Below, one piece after another: positions 43,702 to 55,407 of a DNA stretch of 64,000 nt. Position 1 is the stretch's first letter. Each line of letters begins with the position of its first letter. The stretch is from Cladophialophora immunda (taxonomy: Eukaryota; Ascomycota; Eurotiomycetes; Chaetothyriales; Herpotrichiellaceae): assembly GCF_000835495.1 (NCBI RefSeq), contig NW_015622546.1, positions 1,118,883-1,182,882 on the forward strand, given 5' to 3'. Position numbers and translations under genes: made by a program. The notes beneath the pieces were generated by a model. It had not been told where the DNA came from and did not search any database. It saw only the letters and a list, made by a program, of their open reading frames with translations.

Positions 43702-44126
43702 GAAAATTAGAGTGTGTCGTAATGTCATGAATGGGTGGATATTGGACGGACTTCTTGAGGCGTAGTATACCAAGGGAACCTTCAGCGTTAGGCGCTGTGA
43801 CGGGAGAGTGGTGCGATAACGAACCGCCTCAGAAGCACTACTAAAGTGAGTAGTGAATAGCTTTTGATGGTCTCTGCAGCTTATAATATTTAGATCCTGC
43901 AGATTTGGGTGCGGTAAATCACACCGGACAAGACTGGAACGGGCGCAGTATTTGATTGCGGCGCTGATTGGTAGGCTAAGTGAGGCTTAGCCAGGGCCTA
44001 CTTCAACATGACCAACGTTTAGAAGCATGCATCCTCCTTTTCTCAAACGTCGGCCCCCATCCAGTACTGTATACTTTTTCTCTTCCATAGTCGGGCTGCC
44101 CGAATGTCCCTCTGGCGTACCGCATC
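43702..44126. other. Intergenic promoter region of the MYND gene
   Basis: No frame of interest. A pyrimidine-rich stretch (CTTTTTCTCTTCCATAG near 44070) precedes the ATG at 44127 and is typical of a fungal transcription start zone. Confidence 0.4.
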
Positions 44127-47100
44127 ATGTCAACTCCAGTGGTTGTTGACATTGTGACATATTTTTATCCGATTGGGAACACACCTGCCGTCCACTTGAC
44201 TCGAGGTCTTCCATACAAGCAGCCTGCCAATATTCTGCTTTTAGGGTGTGGCGACGTGCGTAACGTCTTGTTTACGGTCTATTCCGACCAGCGCTCTGGT
44301 GCGCAGAGTCCATCCTGCGGGTTCCTCGCCGTCCACTGATGTACTGCCAGGCCGGAAACTGGACGTGACGTGCTGTGACATTGAGCCCGCCGTCATCGGT
44401 GTGCCTCGCTTCTTCCTCACTGGCGTGGTTTGCTAACGAGGTCAAATTCAGCGCGCAACATCTTGTTGCTTACTCTTCTTTTAGACGACGTCGACGGGTC
44501 CAATGACGCTTCCATATGGAACATATACTATCACCTCTGTCTAGACAGCAATGCCTTAGAGTTGCTAGGGACCCAAGCGACAAAACTACACGAACTGGCG
44601 GCTTCAATGCAGAGCTGGCATGGCGGGCAATATGGCCGAAAATTCAGATTTTGCGACGAGGGGACCCTAACGAAGGTGAGGAATATCTGGGACACTTACC
44701 GCTTCACACGTTTGAATCGAGACGACCGAGAACGTTTTCTCGAACGCTCAAAAGCAGCAATGCAGAGGGCCATGGAAAGCCGAGCTTATCACCTCGGTGG
44801 CACCAGTTCTGTCATATCGGGCCTTCGATCTGCAGCTCCCGCCAGCACCGGTGCCATTCATGATGCCCCCAAGCTTCATCAACACTATTGGGACCACGGC
44901 AGCACCGACAGGGAGGGAAACGACTCGCGCAGAACTGACACTCCCAACCCGATGTTTGTGACGGACAGGTCCACGCTCCACTACGGCACCGACCCATTAC
45001 TGGGTTTTCACCTTGCGACGGCCTATACCCCACTCACCGAACAGTCACCGTTTCATTCCGAGGCAATGACGCATGATTCTTCCTGCTTCAGGGTTGTCGA
45101 GGCAGCACAGCTTCAGTTTCGATCCTGGGCAAGGTCGCTCAGACAGTACCCTGTCTCTTGTCTTACAATACGCTTTTTCGCAGGCGACGCCATCTCCTTT
45201 CTATACGCGCTGCAGCAAAAGAAAATCACCCGAAGCGAGAGGGCCGCGGGCGTGTACCGCGATCCCTATCACGCGGAGCCGCTAGTCCTAGATGGCGAGG
45301 AATACACGGACTCTACTCGAGCACCGCTCACATTCGGCGTGATTGACACGTCGAACCTCATTGACCACGTAGGCGCTTTGAACCTCCTTGTGGCCGCCAC
45401 GCCGTTATTGGATGAGGGACGCTCAGCCAGCCTATACACCGAATCGCTAGTAAAGCAAGAGAAAACACATACGGCGTACATTGACAACCTTCTCAAGGGC
45501 CACTTCCCAACCATCTCGACGTTGTTAGGCCTCTTCCCAGTCGAGTACTGGACTAATGCTTCGGCTTCTTCGGCGATGGGCGACCTGATGATGGACTCGA
45601 GCTTTATCGGGGCCGGTGACGATATCAGACGCGGACAGATGCATGTCAGACTAACATGGAAGCAGATCATTCCCGAACAGACATCAGCATCAGCATCACC
45701 CGCAGGGAAAGGCCGTCTCCTTCGAGTCGATGAGAGTGGGTGCGCCAGGATCCTCCATGATGTGTATCTCCACATGTTTCAGCACGAGAACATGCAGCGG
45801 CTGTTCTCGGACATCAACGTGCACACCATATCGAATAGTTCGCTCCCGCGCTATCACCGCGGAAGTTATGCTCTGTTTCTACGGTTTGTGCGCAGTAGGG
45901 TCGCCGCGGACTGGGACAAAGTCATGGACCATCTCTTGAGGCTTATCGAGACTGACTCTAGTCTCTTAATGGGAATGAATTATATCCAGGAGCTGTATCT
46001 GTACCTCCACATTTTCAAAGTGTATTCCGTGGGCACTTTCTCGGGCCCGGTCAAACAACCCTCCACCGCCGTCACAAAAGGATTGGAGAGCTGGAACGGC
46101 ATTCCACCGGTCATTTGCGTCACATTAAAGGTACCCAGGGAAAGACTCAGAGCGATAACAAGTCTCAAGCCCGCCGAAATTGGCACGCCAATCGTTCACT
46201 GTGTCATTCAGTCCTCCCCGGCGTCGAGGTCTCGACGGTGGCAAAATATCTTCTCTGCCGTCCAGCTTTCTTTTGGAGACATCTCCACGACTGGTGAGAG
46301 GCACAGTGACGCCTTCAGCCTCCATATTGTGGACGACGGCCTGAAATGGAACGGCAGTTCTGCCCTCTTCGTCTCGTTCCGGGCTCCGACATGGATGTTA
46401 TTGATCGAACCCCGAACTGCATCAATAGCCTTTGGAATCCAGAGTACGCCACAAAGTTCAAGGACGTTCACAAAGCTTCTTGGTGTTGAAATGAATATTT
46501 ACAAAACCAACTTAGGAGATGAAGAAAACGTCTTCATGACCCAAGATCCACCAAACCAGCCAGAGTCTGCTTCCCTTTGCGCCCTCCCGAACGGTGATTC
46601 AGGAGACTCGCCTCCCCAGGGCCAGGTTGCGCGCACCGTGATCACTGCAAATGTCAACTCTAATGCTCCGAGGATCGCAGCTCTAACGGGGCGTCTTGAA
46701 CTCCTTTCGGAGGACGTCAAGGCGGCGATGAAAAGTGGAAGTAAGGTTGAGTGTGTTCAGGTATCTCCATGCACCGTCATCGCGACAGGGCTGATGGCCT
46801 CGCCGATCATTCTCGAATTTCCCTCTCCCGTCCTTGATTCGAGGAGCAAAATTAGGATTGCAAGAAAATCTTCATACGTCGAAGTAGAAGCACCACTGGC
46901 CAGCGGAGCGGACTGGAAATGCTTCCCGTCATTCATCCATCCCATTTACCCAACACCCGGGCCACCCGTGGTATGGAATACGCCTTACACGAATTTGGAA
47001 TGCCTGCCCACCATCAATACGTCAAGGAAAAAGGGAATCCAATGGCTCGTGACGCATTCCTCTTGTATGTTCAGCAGCACAGAGCGCGAGTTGAGAGACA

Positions 47101-47858
47101 CTCCGATGCTCGCAGATCGGGACAAAGACGTGCGAGTTCGATTTAAAGACTCCCTATTTTCACTTCTTATGCACTTTTCCGGCTTGCAGGGTGAACAAGC
47201 CCAACTGTTTGGCCTTAACGACCCTACCGGTGGAGGGATACACATTCTGATTTTCGTCGCTAGCCTCAAACTGGACATTGCCAACCAAACGGTCGTTCTG
47301 GACTCGGCAATATTACCACTGACCAACAGCCTGATGCCGAGACTCAGTTCATTCTTAGGAGCGCTTTCGACTATGCGGTTATGCAGTATCAAGGCGGACG
47401 CCGTGGAATTGAAGCTGTGGAGACAGGTGCTGCCGGCGATGGTCGAACGATGCCGGACATGGGAGCATCGTCCTGACTGTGAGTATCTGACAGAATCGCG
47501 CATTCCCTTGTCCTTGGAGAACGGCCAGCCGCTCCTGTGCTCCTGTGGAAGCGGCCAGCTGCCGAAAGCGTTCCTCACGGGCGTGCCGCATTGGGGTTCA
47601 GTGTCGAAATACTTTGTTCGGGCAGCGTTGTCTCCGTGCTTCCCAGCTCCCTTTAGTGAGAAACTTTTCGATTTCAGCAAGATCAACAAAGCCAATACCT
47701 TCCCTCACAACGGTAGCAGATGCAGAGTCTGTGGAAAAACTGAATCCAGGCCTGGAGTGGGCTTGTTGACGTGTGTGCGATGCCACAACGCGAAATACTG
47801 CTCGAAGGAATGTCAACGGACAGATTGGAAGAACCACAAGCCTAACTGCAGAAGTTAG
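44127..47858 (+). CDS. DUF4470-MYND zinc finger protein, 1208 aa
   Basis: Three exons, 44127-44298, 44351-44398 and 44452-47858, join in frame. The N terminus (ANILLLGCGDVRNVLFTVYS then SGRKLDVTCCDIEPAVIARN) is the DUF4470 domain, a degenerate SAM-methyltransferase-like fold with a GCGD motif. About 1000 residues of poorly conserved sequence follow. The last 45 residues hold a MYND finger with the C-x2-C, C-x2-C, C-x3-C, H-x3-C ligands: CRVCGKTESRPGVG, CVRCHNAKYCSKECQRTDWK and NHKPNC. MYND fingers bind short proline-rich peptides. Fungal DUF4470-MYND proteins are numerous and uncharacterised. Despite sitting among relics, the gene has no lesion. Confidence 0.88.
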
Positions 47859-47999
47859 CACGCAGAAAGATTGTGGTGATCGTCACCCAGGCGCAAGTGA
47901 CGGGATACAAGGAAGTAGGGAATGGTGTGGAATACATCTTACAAGTTGTTTGGTGGAAAAGCTATGTCTTGGCTTTGTTGAGGAATTTCAGTCATTTTA
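47859..47999. other. Short 3' flank
   Basis: The 3' flank of the MYND gene before the kinase relic on the other strand. Nothing recognised. Confidence 0.4.
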
Positions 48000-48730
48000 A
48001 ATTTCCTCGGGCGTCAAAGAGATGCTTATTCTCCATCATACCCCAGCTCTATGGAATGAGATTCTCCATGATCAGCTAAATAACGTCACAAGGGAGAGTG
48101 GATATGGGTCTGAATCACCATACATGCCGTGTTCCATATATCAACACTATGTGACCAGCCCGTTTGCATAATGATCTCAGGCGCTTTGTAGATCTCTGGC
48201 TGTATCTCTTCATATGGATAAGAACCTCCGATCCGAGCCTCGCCAAAGTCACACAGGATAGGGGAACCCCATCTGTGGTGTTTTGGGCGCCGAAAAGATC
48301 GTTCGTCGTTCACAATTTTACGCGGACATGGATGTTTACGCTCAGCCTCTTCAAAGTCCGTAAGTATGCTCTTATCCTGGATGGCCAACATGAGGTTACT
48401 CAGCTTGATGTCTAAGACATAGCTAAGTAATTGCTGCGCTATGTCTAGTTAAGGTACCGCAGTGTGTGATATTGGCTTCTCTGTGGAGAAAATCTAGGGC
48501 CTGGAGCAGATACCGAAGCAACCCCTTGACCATGTCCTGCGGGAAAGTCGTAGACGTTCCTCCAAGTCTTTGTAGATCCCAAAGAGTTATTTGTAGTAGT
48601 GGGTGAACCAGGCAGTGATGGCGATTTCCATTCGGTCGTATGAGTTCGAAGAAGTCAAGGAGTTGCTGCACGTGTTCAAGTCCGGCGTGCGATGTGCGCA
48701 AAGATCCCCAAATGCCATTACTCTGAATAG
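48000..48730 (-). pseudogene. SRPK-like protein kinase relic
   Basis: The minus strand has HAGLEHVQQLLDFFEL, CLVHPLLQITLWDLQRLGG, LLRYLLQALDFLHREANITH and then, after an intron (about 48410-48455), CDIKLSNLMLAIQDKSIL, SPILCDFGEARIGGSY, YKAPEIIMQTGWSHSVDIW and, after a further intron, ENKHLFDA. These correspond to the helix-D to helix-G region of SR-protein-kinase-like enzymes, with HCD replacing the usual HTD catalytic loop. The ATP-binding N-lobe is missing, and the frame stops soon after ENKHLFDARGNLK. A fragment, not a working kinase. Confidence 0.72.
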
Positions 48731-49140
48731 AAAGAGGAGGATAAAGAGAGCGAAGTATGCGAGTACGATTTATGGAATGAGTGTGACGTGAAAGAGTTAA
48801 GATACTTGGAACGAGCATGGGCTTCCAGCAATGCCCAGCTTGTCAAGAATTGGTTCTTGCGTCTCTGTACGAGGCGTCCCTTGGACGAATGCATGGAGGC
48901 CACGCGTCTGCACGACTTACAGCTCGTTGTTTGCGTTGGCAAATGGACCGTGTGTCGGCGGCAGTCGGAAGAAGAGCAATGGCCAGTGCTATCTCAAGAA
49001 TAGTACAGCGCTCGCACCGATTGGTGATCAGACGGCGTCAGAGCACACGACAGGACGGTCAGGCTCTGGAACCCGAGCACGGGTCAAGAAGCCCAGAAAT
49101 TCGAGGATGTATCGGCTGTCACGACCATCAAATTTACAAC

Positions 49141-49350
49141 TGACAATAGCAATCTACTTGCCAATCGAGGAGCCTTGTCCATCGATAATCAAAGCCTTCC
49201 TACCGCTATTGAACATTTAACTAATAAAGCTGTAGTGATCAACAATGAGTGGATTCCACGAGGTGAATGTAATCTTCTCTGGCTTCCACGGGAGTACAGG
49301 AGTATAGCAGCCATGTTGAAAACAGGTTTGCCGTTGGTTCTGTGGAATTA
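49141..49350 (+). pseudogene. Possible NLR/WD-type C-terminal tail
   Basis: The plus frame reads INNEWIPRGECNLLWLPREY followed by RSIA, resembling the conserved LLWLPxxYR tail of fungal NACHT or ankyrin/WD NLR-like proteins. It is broken by a stop after LPLVLWN; the frame continuing as FAVGSVELSGDL may be the shifted remainder. The match is short, so this is tentative. Confidence 0.35.
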
Positions 49351-49467
49351 AGTGGGGATCTCCATTTATCTGTCCTGCAGAGCGGCCATAAAGTCGTGAA
49401 GATCAACAACTTCCATCCAATGTATTTTGCCCGAACAGACAAGGATAAAGAACCCCTGTAGAGAATA

Positions 49468-50035
49468 ATGCGAGAGTATCTCTTGGACACTACCTTTCTG
49501 ATTGCAGCCAATTTTCTCGCAGGTCGTCGACTTTCTGGCCTCGGCATGGACAATCTGAAGAAATGTGCATTACATGGGCCGGTGATGAAGTTTATGGCTG
49601 AAGGCGTCAGAGTTACGTACCAGTGGACAGACGAAGATGACATGGCTAGTCCCGACCTTATCCAAATGCTAGAAGGACTAGATCTGGGAGCGACGGTAAT
49701 TACCTGGTCTCCTCTTCGCTCTACTCATCGTGCTGATATGGTGATAGGATAGCCGCTGTGCGGAACTTGATCAACTCTTAAGCGCCAATCGCAGGAAGAA
49801 TAAAGAGTATGACAGCTTTATAAGCGACGGCAGCGGAGGTGGAGAACCGAAAGAAGATGTGTTTGAGAAAATAGGACATCTGGTCCCCAAACTACCGACC
49901 GCATTGGTGCCAATCGACGATATACGAATAGATCTTTCCCCCCCAGAAGCCATTGAATATCCGAACCGGACTGTTGTTACTAGAGAAGTATTCTTCTCTT
50001 ATCCTTTGGTCCGAGGAGGCGATTAAATTGGACGG
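49468..50035 (+). pseudogene. Unrecognised coding remnant in two frames
   Basis: A 95-codon frame (49468-49752: MREYLLDTTFLIAANFLAG to LEGLDLGATVITWSPLRS) stops, and an adjacent frame (about 49765-50035) continues with ELDQLLSANRRKNKEYDSFI, then KIGHLVPKLPTALVPIDDIR and PEAIEYPNRTVVTREVFFSY. Both look coding in composition. A one-base shift near 49750 would join them. No family is recognised, and there is no plausible intron. Confidence 0.4.
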
Positions 50036-50766
50036 ATAAACAGATCTTTCTTTATAGGTGTGCCATACCCTCCGACATGTCGCCTTCAGCCATCAAGTTT
50101 AAGTTAAAATGTCATACACCCCCGTCAATGGACCAGGACTTCATTCTGCAACCGTGGCACCTACCAAGCAATTCGATATCATATGGAGATTTAGCAGTCA
50201 GTCACCGAGCTGCGGAGAACAGATCGCCAACGACGAGGCTAGAGCGAAATTCCCAGTTCACGGAGCATCATGCTCATCCAAGGTGGCTCATACTGGAAGA
50301 TCTTGGACATCCCCACACTGATGCCAGCCAGGTGACCTTTCAAAATCTTGAATTCGCCGATTATGGCGCCCTGTCCTGGTCAAAGTCGGATCCCACTCTG
50401 TTCGGATTTGGGACATATATTCCTCTCAATAGCCCTCTGTGTCCTTCTGCGAGCCCTTCTTTCAACAAGATTCCCAGAGCGGCAGCAGTTCAGGAATTAT
50501 ATTTGTTTGCAGCTGGTTAGGCTGATTTGTTTGGAAATGATTTCTATTTCAGTTCGACTTCGTTAGTTTGTCTTTTTGCATCCATGTAGATTTTACCACT
50601 CAATATCAAAAGTTGTTCCAAGACATCAGCAGTCATAGCCACAAAACCTAGCGGAAAACTTCAGTAACTTGTCCGATCGTTCGTTAAGGGAATAGGGCAT
50701 GGGCCCGCTTTATCCAAGCACTGCAGTTGTAGAGCTGCCATCTTTCCTCGCTGTCCTCATTTATTC
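50036..50766. other. No supported gene
   Basis: The frame 50077-50520 (147 aa) contains FQNLEFADYGALSWSKSDPT but shows no domain and competes with another frame (50109-50321). Probably part of the same decayed region. Confidence 0.35.
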
Positions 50767-50930
50767 TTCGTGATGATCTCTTCCTCGGTATGTGAGATAT
50801 TTATACTCTCATTATCTCCGTGGTACTTTTCTGCCAGTTGCTCCAATATTTGACGCTTTGTCTCTGGAATAAGCAAAGTAGTGAAGGTTCCGCAGAGCAT
50901 AAAGAGAGCAAAACTCACCTTCATAATTCG
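50767..50930 (-). pseudogene. MFS transporter C-terminal fragment
   Basis: The minus strand reads SFALFMLCGTFTTLLIPETK, then RQILEQLAEKYHGDNESI, to a stop near 50767. The last transmembrane helix followed by PETK is the C-terminal hallmark of the sugar/phosphate porter subfamily. Upstream exons could not be found, so this is an isolated tail. Confidence 0.55.
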
Positions 50931-51862
50931 GATATTGCATATCCGGCTAGCGTGACAAATGTGTCCCCTCCACTTCCTGTGGGAGAAATATCAACCGCTT
51001 TCGGGAAGGAGTGTATAAGGTTGGCCTTTGGGAGGGCGCCAATACCCATAGCTAGTGGTCCTTTCTCATGCATCAAGTTTCATGCAATTTAGACCACAGT
51101 CGGTTGCACAATTGATCAATTTAGTCAGTGGGTTGCAGGGGTAGCACGCGCCTCGAACGTGTGCACACCGTGGGGAGGTGTATACTGCGGGGAGACCTCC
51201 TAGCGCCTTGGCAGCATTTAACACTACTTTCGCTGAACCGGCAGCCATTCTCTTCAGTCTGTGGAGATTTCACCTTATCGCCTTGACTACAGCTGTGCTG
51301 CGGCTATTGGCTCGCCATCTGGTCATTGTCAAAGCCTCCGCTGTCAATCATCCCCCAGCCCGGATTTGCGCATGCTGTGACGCGGACAAATTGGGCGCCA
51401 TCTGCGGACAGCGCTCGAATCCCCACTCTGCTGCACCGTTTGGATTGGAGCAGAGGCTAATGAGAGCGGATGAAGCATATTTTTTTCTCTCTCGAACATT
51501 TCACAACCCAGCCGACACCTGACAACAGGATGAAGCTGACCCGATCATTGGAGTGGATGGAATGGCGACCGGGGTGTGGACGAACAGGTGGGGTCTAATG
51601 CGCGACGTGTCCCTCTTCCGCAGGATATCAGCACAGCCTTTGCGCAAGCTAAGCAGCCTCACTTCCCACTACGGCGAACTGCATGGGACGATGTTCTCAA
51701 AGTTTTGGGACATTCTTCATTCACGTGTCTCATGAGGTTCTGATCAATCCTATTGAAGATGGCCTGTACGCGTATATCTAAAATCCTTCCTGCGCCTGCA
51801 CCTGCGCCTATGCCCTTGCCCTTTGCTCCTCTTCCTCCGAGCACCTCCATCAACCTACCACC
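50931..51862. other. No supported gene
   Basis: Short frames only (for example 51178-51522, 114 aa, no domain). The 51760-51862 part is a pyrimidine-rich leader of the gene at 51863. Confidence 0.4.
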
Positions 51863-53283
51863 ATGGATGCTGCAAAGGCATCAGATGACCCGGGAGCAAC
51901 GTCGTCACTGGCCACTGACTTCAAGGAAATGAACCTCCTAACGCTAGACGATTTCTCTGGCGTCTCCAAACCAATCCACGGACTTGTTGACGCGATCCAG
52001 GAATGTATGACGGCACAGCTGGGGAACGTGAAGCGGCGATATGAGGCGGTCGTTGACACATACGAAGGACGTTTAGTCAAATGGGCTGCTGAAAAAAAGG
52101 CTCTAGAGGACGAAAAGGCGGCATTGAACGCAAAGCTACTGGAGGCTAAAACGGGGGAGGACGAGCTAACAGCTAAGATGAAAGAGAAAGATGAAAAGAT
52201 AAGCAAGTATGAAAGTTGTGTGGCAGAACTTCAAGATGTCGATACCAAAGAGTTGTAAGCTCATATGGCTATGCGTCTACTTGGTGCCTTGACCAAAAGG
52301 ATAACATTCCCAAATATCAGTTCCGACAACATGCAGGGTCTTTGGGAGAAGTTCAAAGAGTTTGCCACGAAATTTTTTCTGTCGAATATATCTTCTGACC
52401 TATTCGTGAGTTGACTCCTTACCACCTCCTCGGTCACGCAAAGAGCATTCGTCTAACTCGGATTCAACCTGTACAGGACTCGTCCCAATGGGACCTCTTT
52501 ATCGACCAGCTCGGGCTCAAAGGTACTATCCCCCTTCCGACTCGCAACACCGAACCGGCAAAAAAGGCCCGCGTAGCCGCTGCCCTTGCAACCATCGCCT
52601 CAATGCTGTCCACCCGCATCTTTACTCCTTTCTATTTTTACAGGCCCACTGCAAGTGATGATTTTAAAGAGCTTCTCATACGACTGGCGGAGGAAGACAG
52701 CCGAAAAGAGTTGATGTGTCGCGCGCTCCTACTATCACCGTGGACAAAGAAAGAACAGCGGGACGCAGAGGAATGCCTTGTCAAGGAAGCAACCGGTGCG
52801 GTGGCCAAAAGCCTTGGTTTTTGGATTAACGATAATACACTGGATGCGTTTCGCCGAGAGTTGCTAGGCTTGTTCAAAGAGGCGGTGGAGCTTTGGCGAC
52901 AGACACAGAATAGCAGCGTCAAATTTGAGGCAACTGTCGACGACATTGACGAGCCGGGCTGGGAAGTGTTGAGCGCGTTGAGCAATGGCGAACCGCCGGA
53001 GGATTCTCAAGCTAAGCCGGCCACGGTGGCACTCTTTCCACGCGTCCTCGTCATTGGGAAGGACGAAGATGTGACGTTGTTCGATGGGATTGGACTCTGG
53101 GACTGGCAGACGGCTGCGGCTGAGCAGGAGTTGAAGGAGGATATGGAGGCAAAAGGACGCCCCAGGCGTGGGAGGAGGAAGATGTCAAATGCTACAAACG
53201 GTGCACTGATGAGTCCGATAAAGTTGAAAGGGGCGTCTTTTTTAGGCCGAGGGAAAACCGACACGGACGATGGAACTGGATGA
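51863..53283 (+). CDS. Coiled-coil hypothetical protein, 434 aa
   Basis: Three exons, 51863-52254, 52300-52405 and 52477-53283, join in frame. The start context is accaccATGG. Residues about 55-125 form a charged coiled coil (AAEKKALEDEKAALNAKLLE, then MKEKDEKISKYES). Exon 2 gives FPNISSDNMQGLWEKFKEFA. The C-terminal half is helical and acidic (RLAEEDSRKELMCRALLL, RRELLGLFKEAVELWRQTQ), with a short basic tail (RPRRGRRKMSNA). This architecture matches a group of fungal hypothetical proteins of unknown function. No enzymatic motif or membrane span is seen. It seems intact. Confidence 0.78.
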
Positions 53284-54134
53284 AAGGTATGCTGCGGGAA
53301 CTGCGATCTCTTACCAACATGTAACTGTACAGTAGTCATCTACTGGGTTTTGACCGTCGATTTCTCGAGGCTGCCTGGCAACAGTAGCAATCCTCTCACG
53401 GGTCAGCAAGATCTGTCGAACCCAGTGAGACATGTTATCAGCCCTCGGTCTTGTAGAACCTGGCTCGGAAAGTGACCTTGATCTTCCATTGTATCCTTTC
53501 ACTCCATTCTTCCTCGTCAATGTTCGTTCGTGTAAGGTGAGTAAAGCCGCCGACGAACTGTTCCGTTGTGATGATGGCGCAGTCGACGGTAGGCCTCTTT
53601 TACTTCTTATCACGCCGAAGCTTGCTTGTTGCCAATGTAGAACTAAATAAAAATTTGGACGGTTGTAAGATCGGAGGCAGTCAGAGCCTGCCCGGGTTCT
53701 GACGGCGCGCCACCTCTTCGTCGGGAGAGGACAGAGTAGGCTTTTCTGGACGTATTCTTTCCTTGTGGCGCTAGGACGCCATCTGGGGAGGTTGTTAGGG
53801 CTGAGCAGCGCAGGCTATCCCCTGCGTGGCCAACAATGCTGAGTAATTTCTTGGCACCCAATCAACTTCCGACTTTTTCTACAATGCTCTCCTTCCTACC
53901 TATTTTCTATTGGATAATGAGCCTAGAACAGCTAATTTAGATGTCTACAGAGTCAGCCTGGGCAGCCAAGTGCCATTATCGCCGCCAAAAAAGGCGTAAA
54001 AATCGCGCAGGATAGGGCCGGAACAGGCACAAACGGCGCGGCGCGTTCCGCAATCTCAGACCTCGTCCACCACACAGAACCCGCGTACAATCGGTCCGCA
54101 CCGCCAGAATCTCTCCGTTAGCAAGCAGGTCAGG
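53284..54134. other. No supported gene
   Basis: Short minus-strand frames (53311-53613, 53643-53861) have no domain. From 53940 plus-strand frames begin to look coding, leading into the next entry. Confidence 0.35.
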
Positions 54135-54805
54135 TCAATCCTCCAGGCGATACTCAGATAGCCGCATCAAGCGGTAACAATGACAAGCGCAAGAGACGCC
54201 AGAGACGGTACGACCAGCGGCGTCAGTTGCGAGATCGGCTCCTGCGAGGACACAGAATTGGCGCATCGGTAGATGGTGACACGTTGAAGCACTACCCTTT
54301 CGAATCGGACTTTGTGCAAACAAGAAAAATAATGCCTGAACGAGATCGCTTGGCGGAAAACTTGTTCAAAGAAGTCTTCGTGATGAAATCGGGATCCAGA
54401 TCGTGAGTGACTTGATTCAGTTGATGCAGTCGATAAAGACATAGACACACTGTTCGAACTTGAACAGCTCGTCCACCAACTGTGACGGTTGCGGCCAACT
54501 CAGGAGCAGGTGATTTCTCTGTCAAGTGGAACATGCGTGCCACCACTGACTCGAAAATAGGGACAGGCTTGCGACATGGTGGCTTCACGTCTACCACTGT
54601 CAAAAATCCCGCGCCCGATGCGGCTGGTCGTTTTAAAGAGTTTTGCTTTTTGTGTTTCCAATGGTGGACGAGCACGGTGGATTGGGAAGACCATACCGCA
54701 GAACACTTGCGCCCTGACGGCGAGGTAGGAATGCTACCGCTGAAGTGTAACATGGTTCAGTTCCGTCACAACCTCATTCGGCCAGGACTTTGTCCCTCGT
54801 GTTGA
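54135..54805 (+). CDS. Finger-like hypothetical protein, structure uncertain
   Basis: A first exon-like stretch has KRKRRQRRYDQRRQLRDRLL, then MPERDRLAENLFKEVFVMKS up to a GTGAGT near 54403. Beyond an acceptor near 54430 comes DIDTLFELEQLVHQL, then after a frame break VAANSGAGDFSVKWNMRATT. Next is a finger-like segment EFCFLCFQWWTSTVDWEDHT, AEHL, KCNMVQFRHNLIRPGLCPSC. The C-x2-C ... H-x3-H arrangement and a second Cys/His group are typical of fungal proteins of unknown role. The frame break near 54480 suggests either an unseen intron or an inactivated gene. Confidence 0.5.
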
Positions 54806-55407
54806 ATTGCCTGGTTGAGGTTGTGTACAGAGCTCCACGGGACGAAGTGACTCGGCTTCTTGAACGAGGTTACTTTCAGGCAATTCAACACCTTAGAACC
54901 TCCTGGCATAGGCAAACCTTCACAATCCCGCAGATGGAAACAAATTACCTCGTCCGCTGGCACATGACACCTTCCCATCTCCAGGCGCTCACCAGTGAAT
55001 ACGAAAAGCTGGTCTTACACGCCCTCGACCGCTTTGACGCTGGCGACGAGCGTATTTTCATCTGCCGGCACCAGTTTCTTGTTTTCCTGTCACGATGCAT
55101 GCAAGATCCTGGGGTCGTTCGCTGCACTGCAAAGTGCCTGTACAGAGACGCTCGAGCGATGCTGGAACGAAACCCAGGCTTTCCTTGGGATGGGGTGTCG
55201 CGTTCCTTCGGATTCGCAGCGAGGACCCTGACGACTGTCCACGGCCAAACCCTGAGGGACGGCGTTCCCGAACATGTCCGTCGGAATGCGATCGACAAAG
55301 GATTCGCCTATCCGATTGATGCCTACAATGTCCTCTCTCGTGGCAGCGATGAGTGTCGACGTCAAGCAGACCGCCTTCTCAGAGATCTTGGGGGGGAGAG
55401 TCCATGA
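54790..55407 (+). CDS. Unrecognised protein, possible continuation of the finger gene
   Basis: A 205-codon frame (first ATG-like position 54790) overlapping the previous one by 16 bp in another frame. Segments include RLLERGYFQAIQHLRTSWHR, TSEYEKLVLHALDRFDAGDE and SRGSDECRRQADRLLRDLGG. It is mostly helical with several Cys/His (FICRHQFLVFLSRCMQD). No family recognised. It may be the 3' exon of the upstream gene with an unrecognised intron. Confidence 0.45.
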   Translation: MSLVLNCLVEVVYRAPRDEVTRLLERGYFQAIQHLRTSWHRQTFTIPQMETNYLVRWHMTPSHLQALTSEYEKLVLHALDRFDAGDERIFICRHQFLVFLSRCMQDPGVVRCTAKCLYRDARAMLERNPGFPWDGVSRSFGFAARTLTTVHGQTLRDGVPEHVRRNAIDKGFAYPIDAYNVLSRGSDECRRQADRLLRDLGGESP

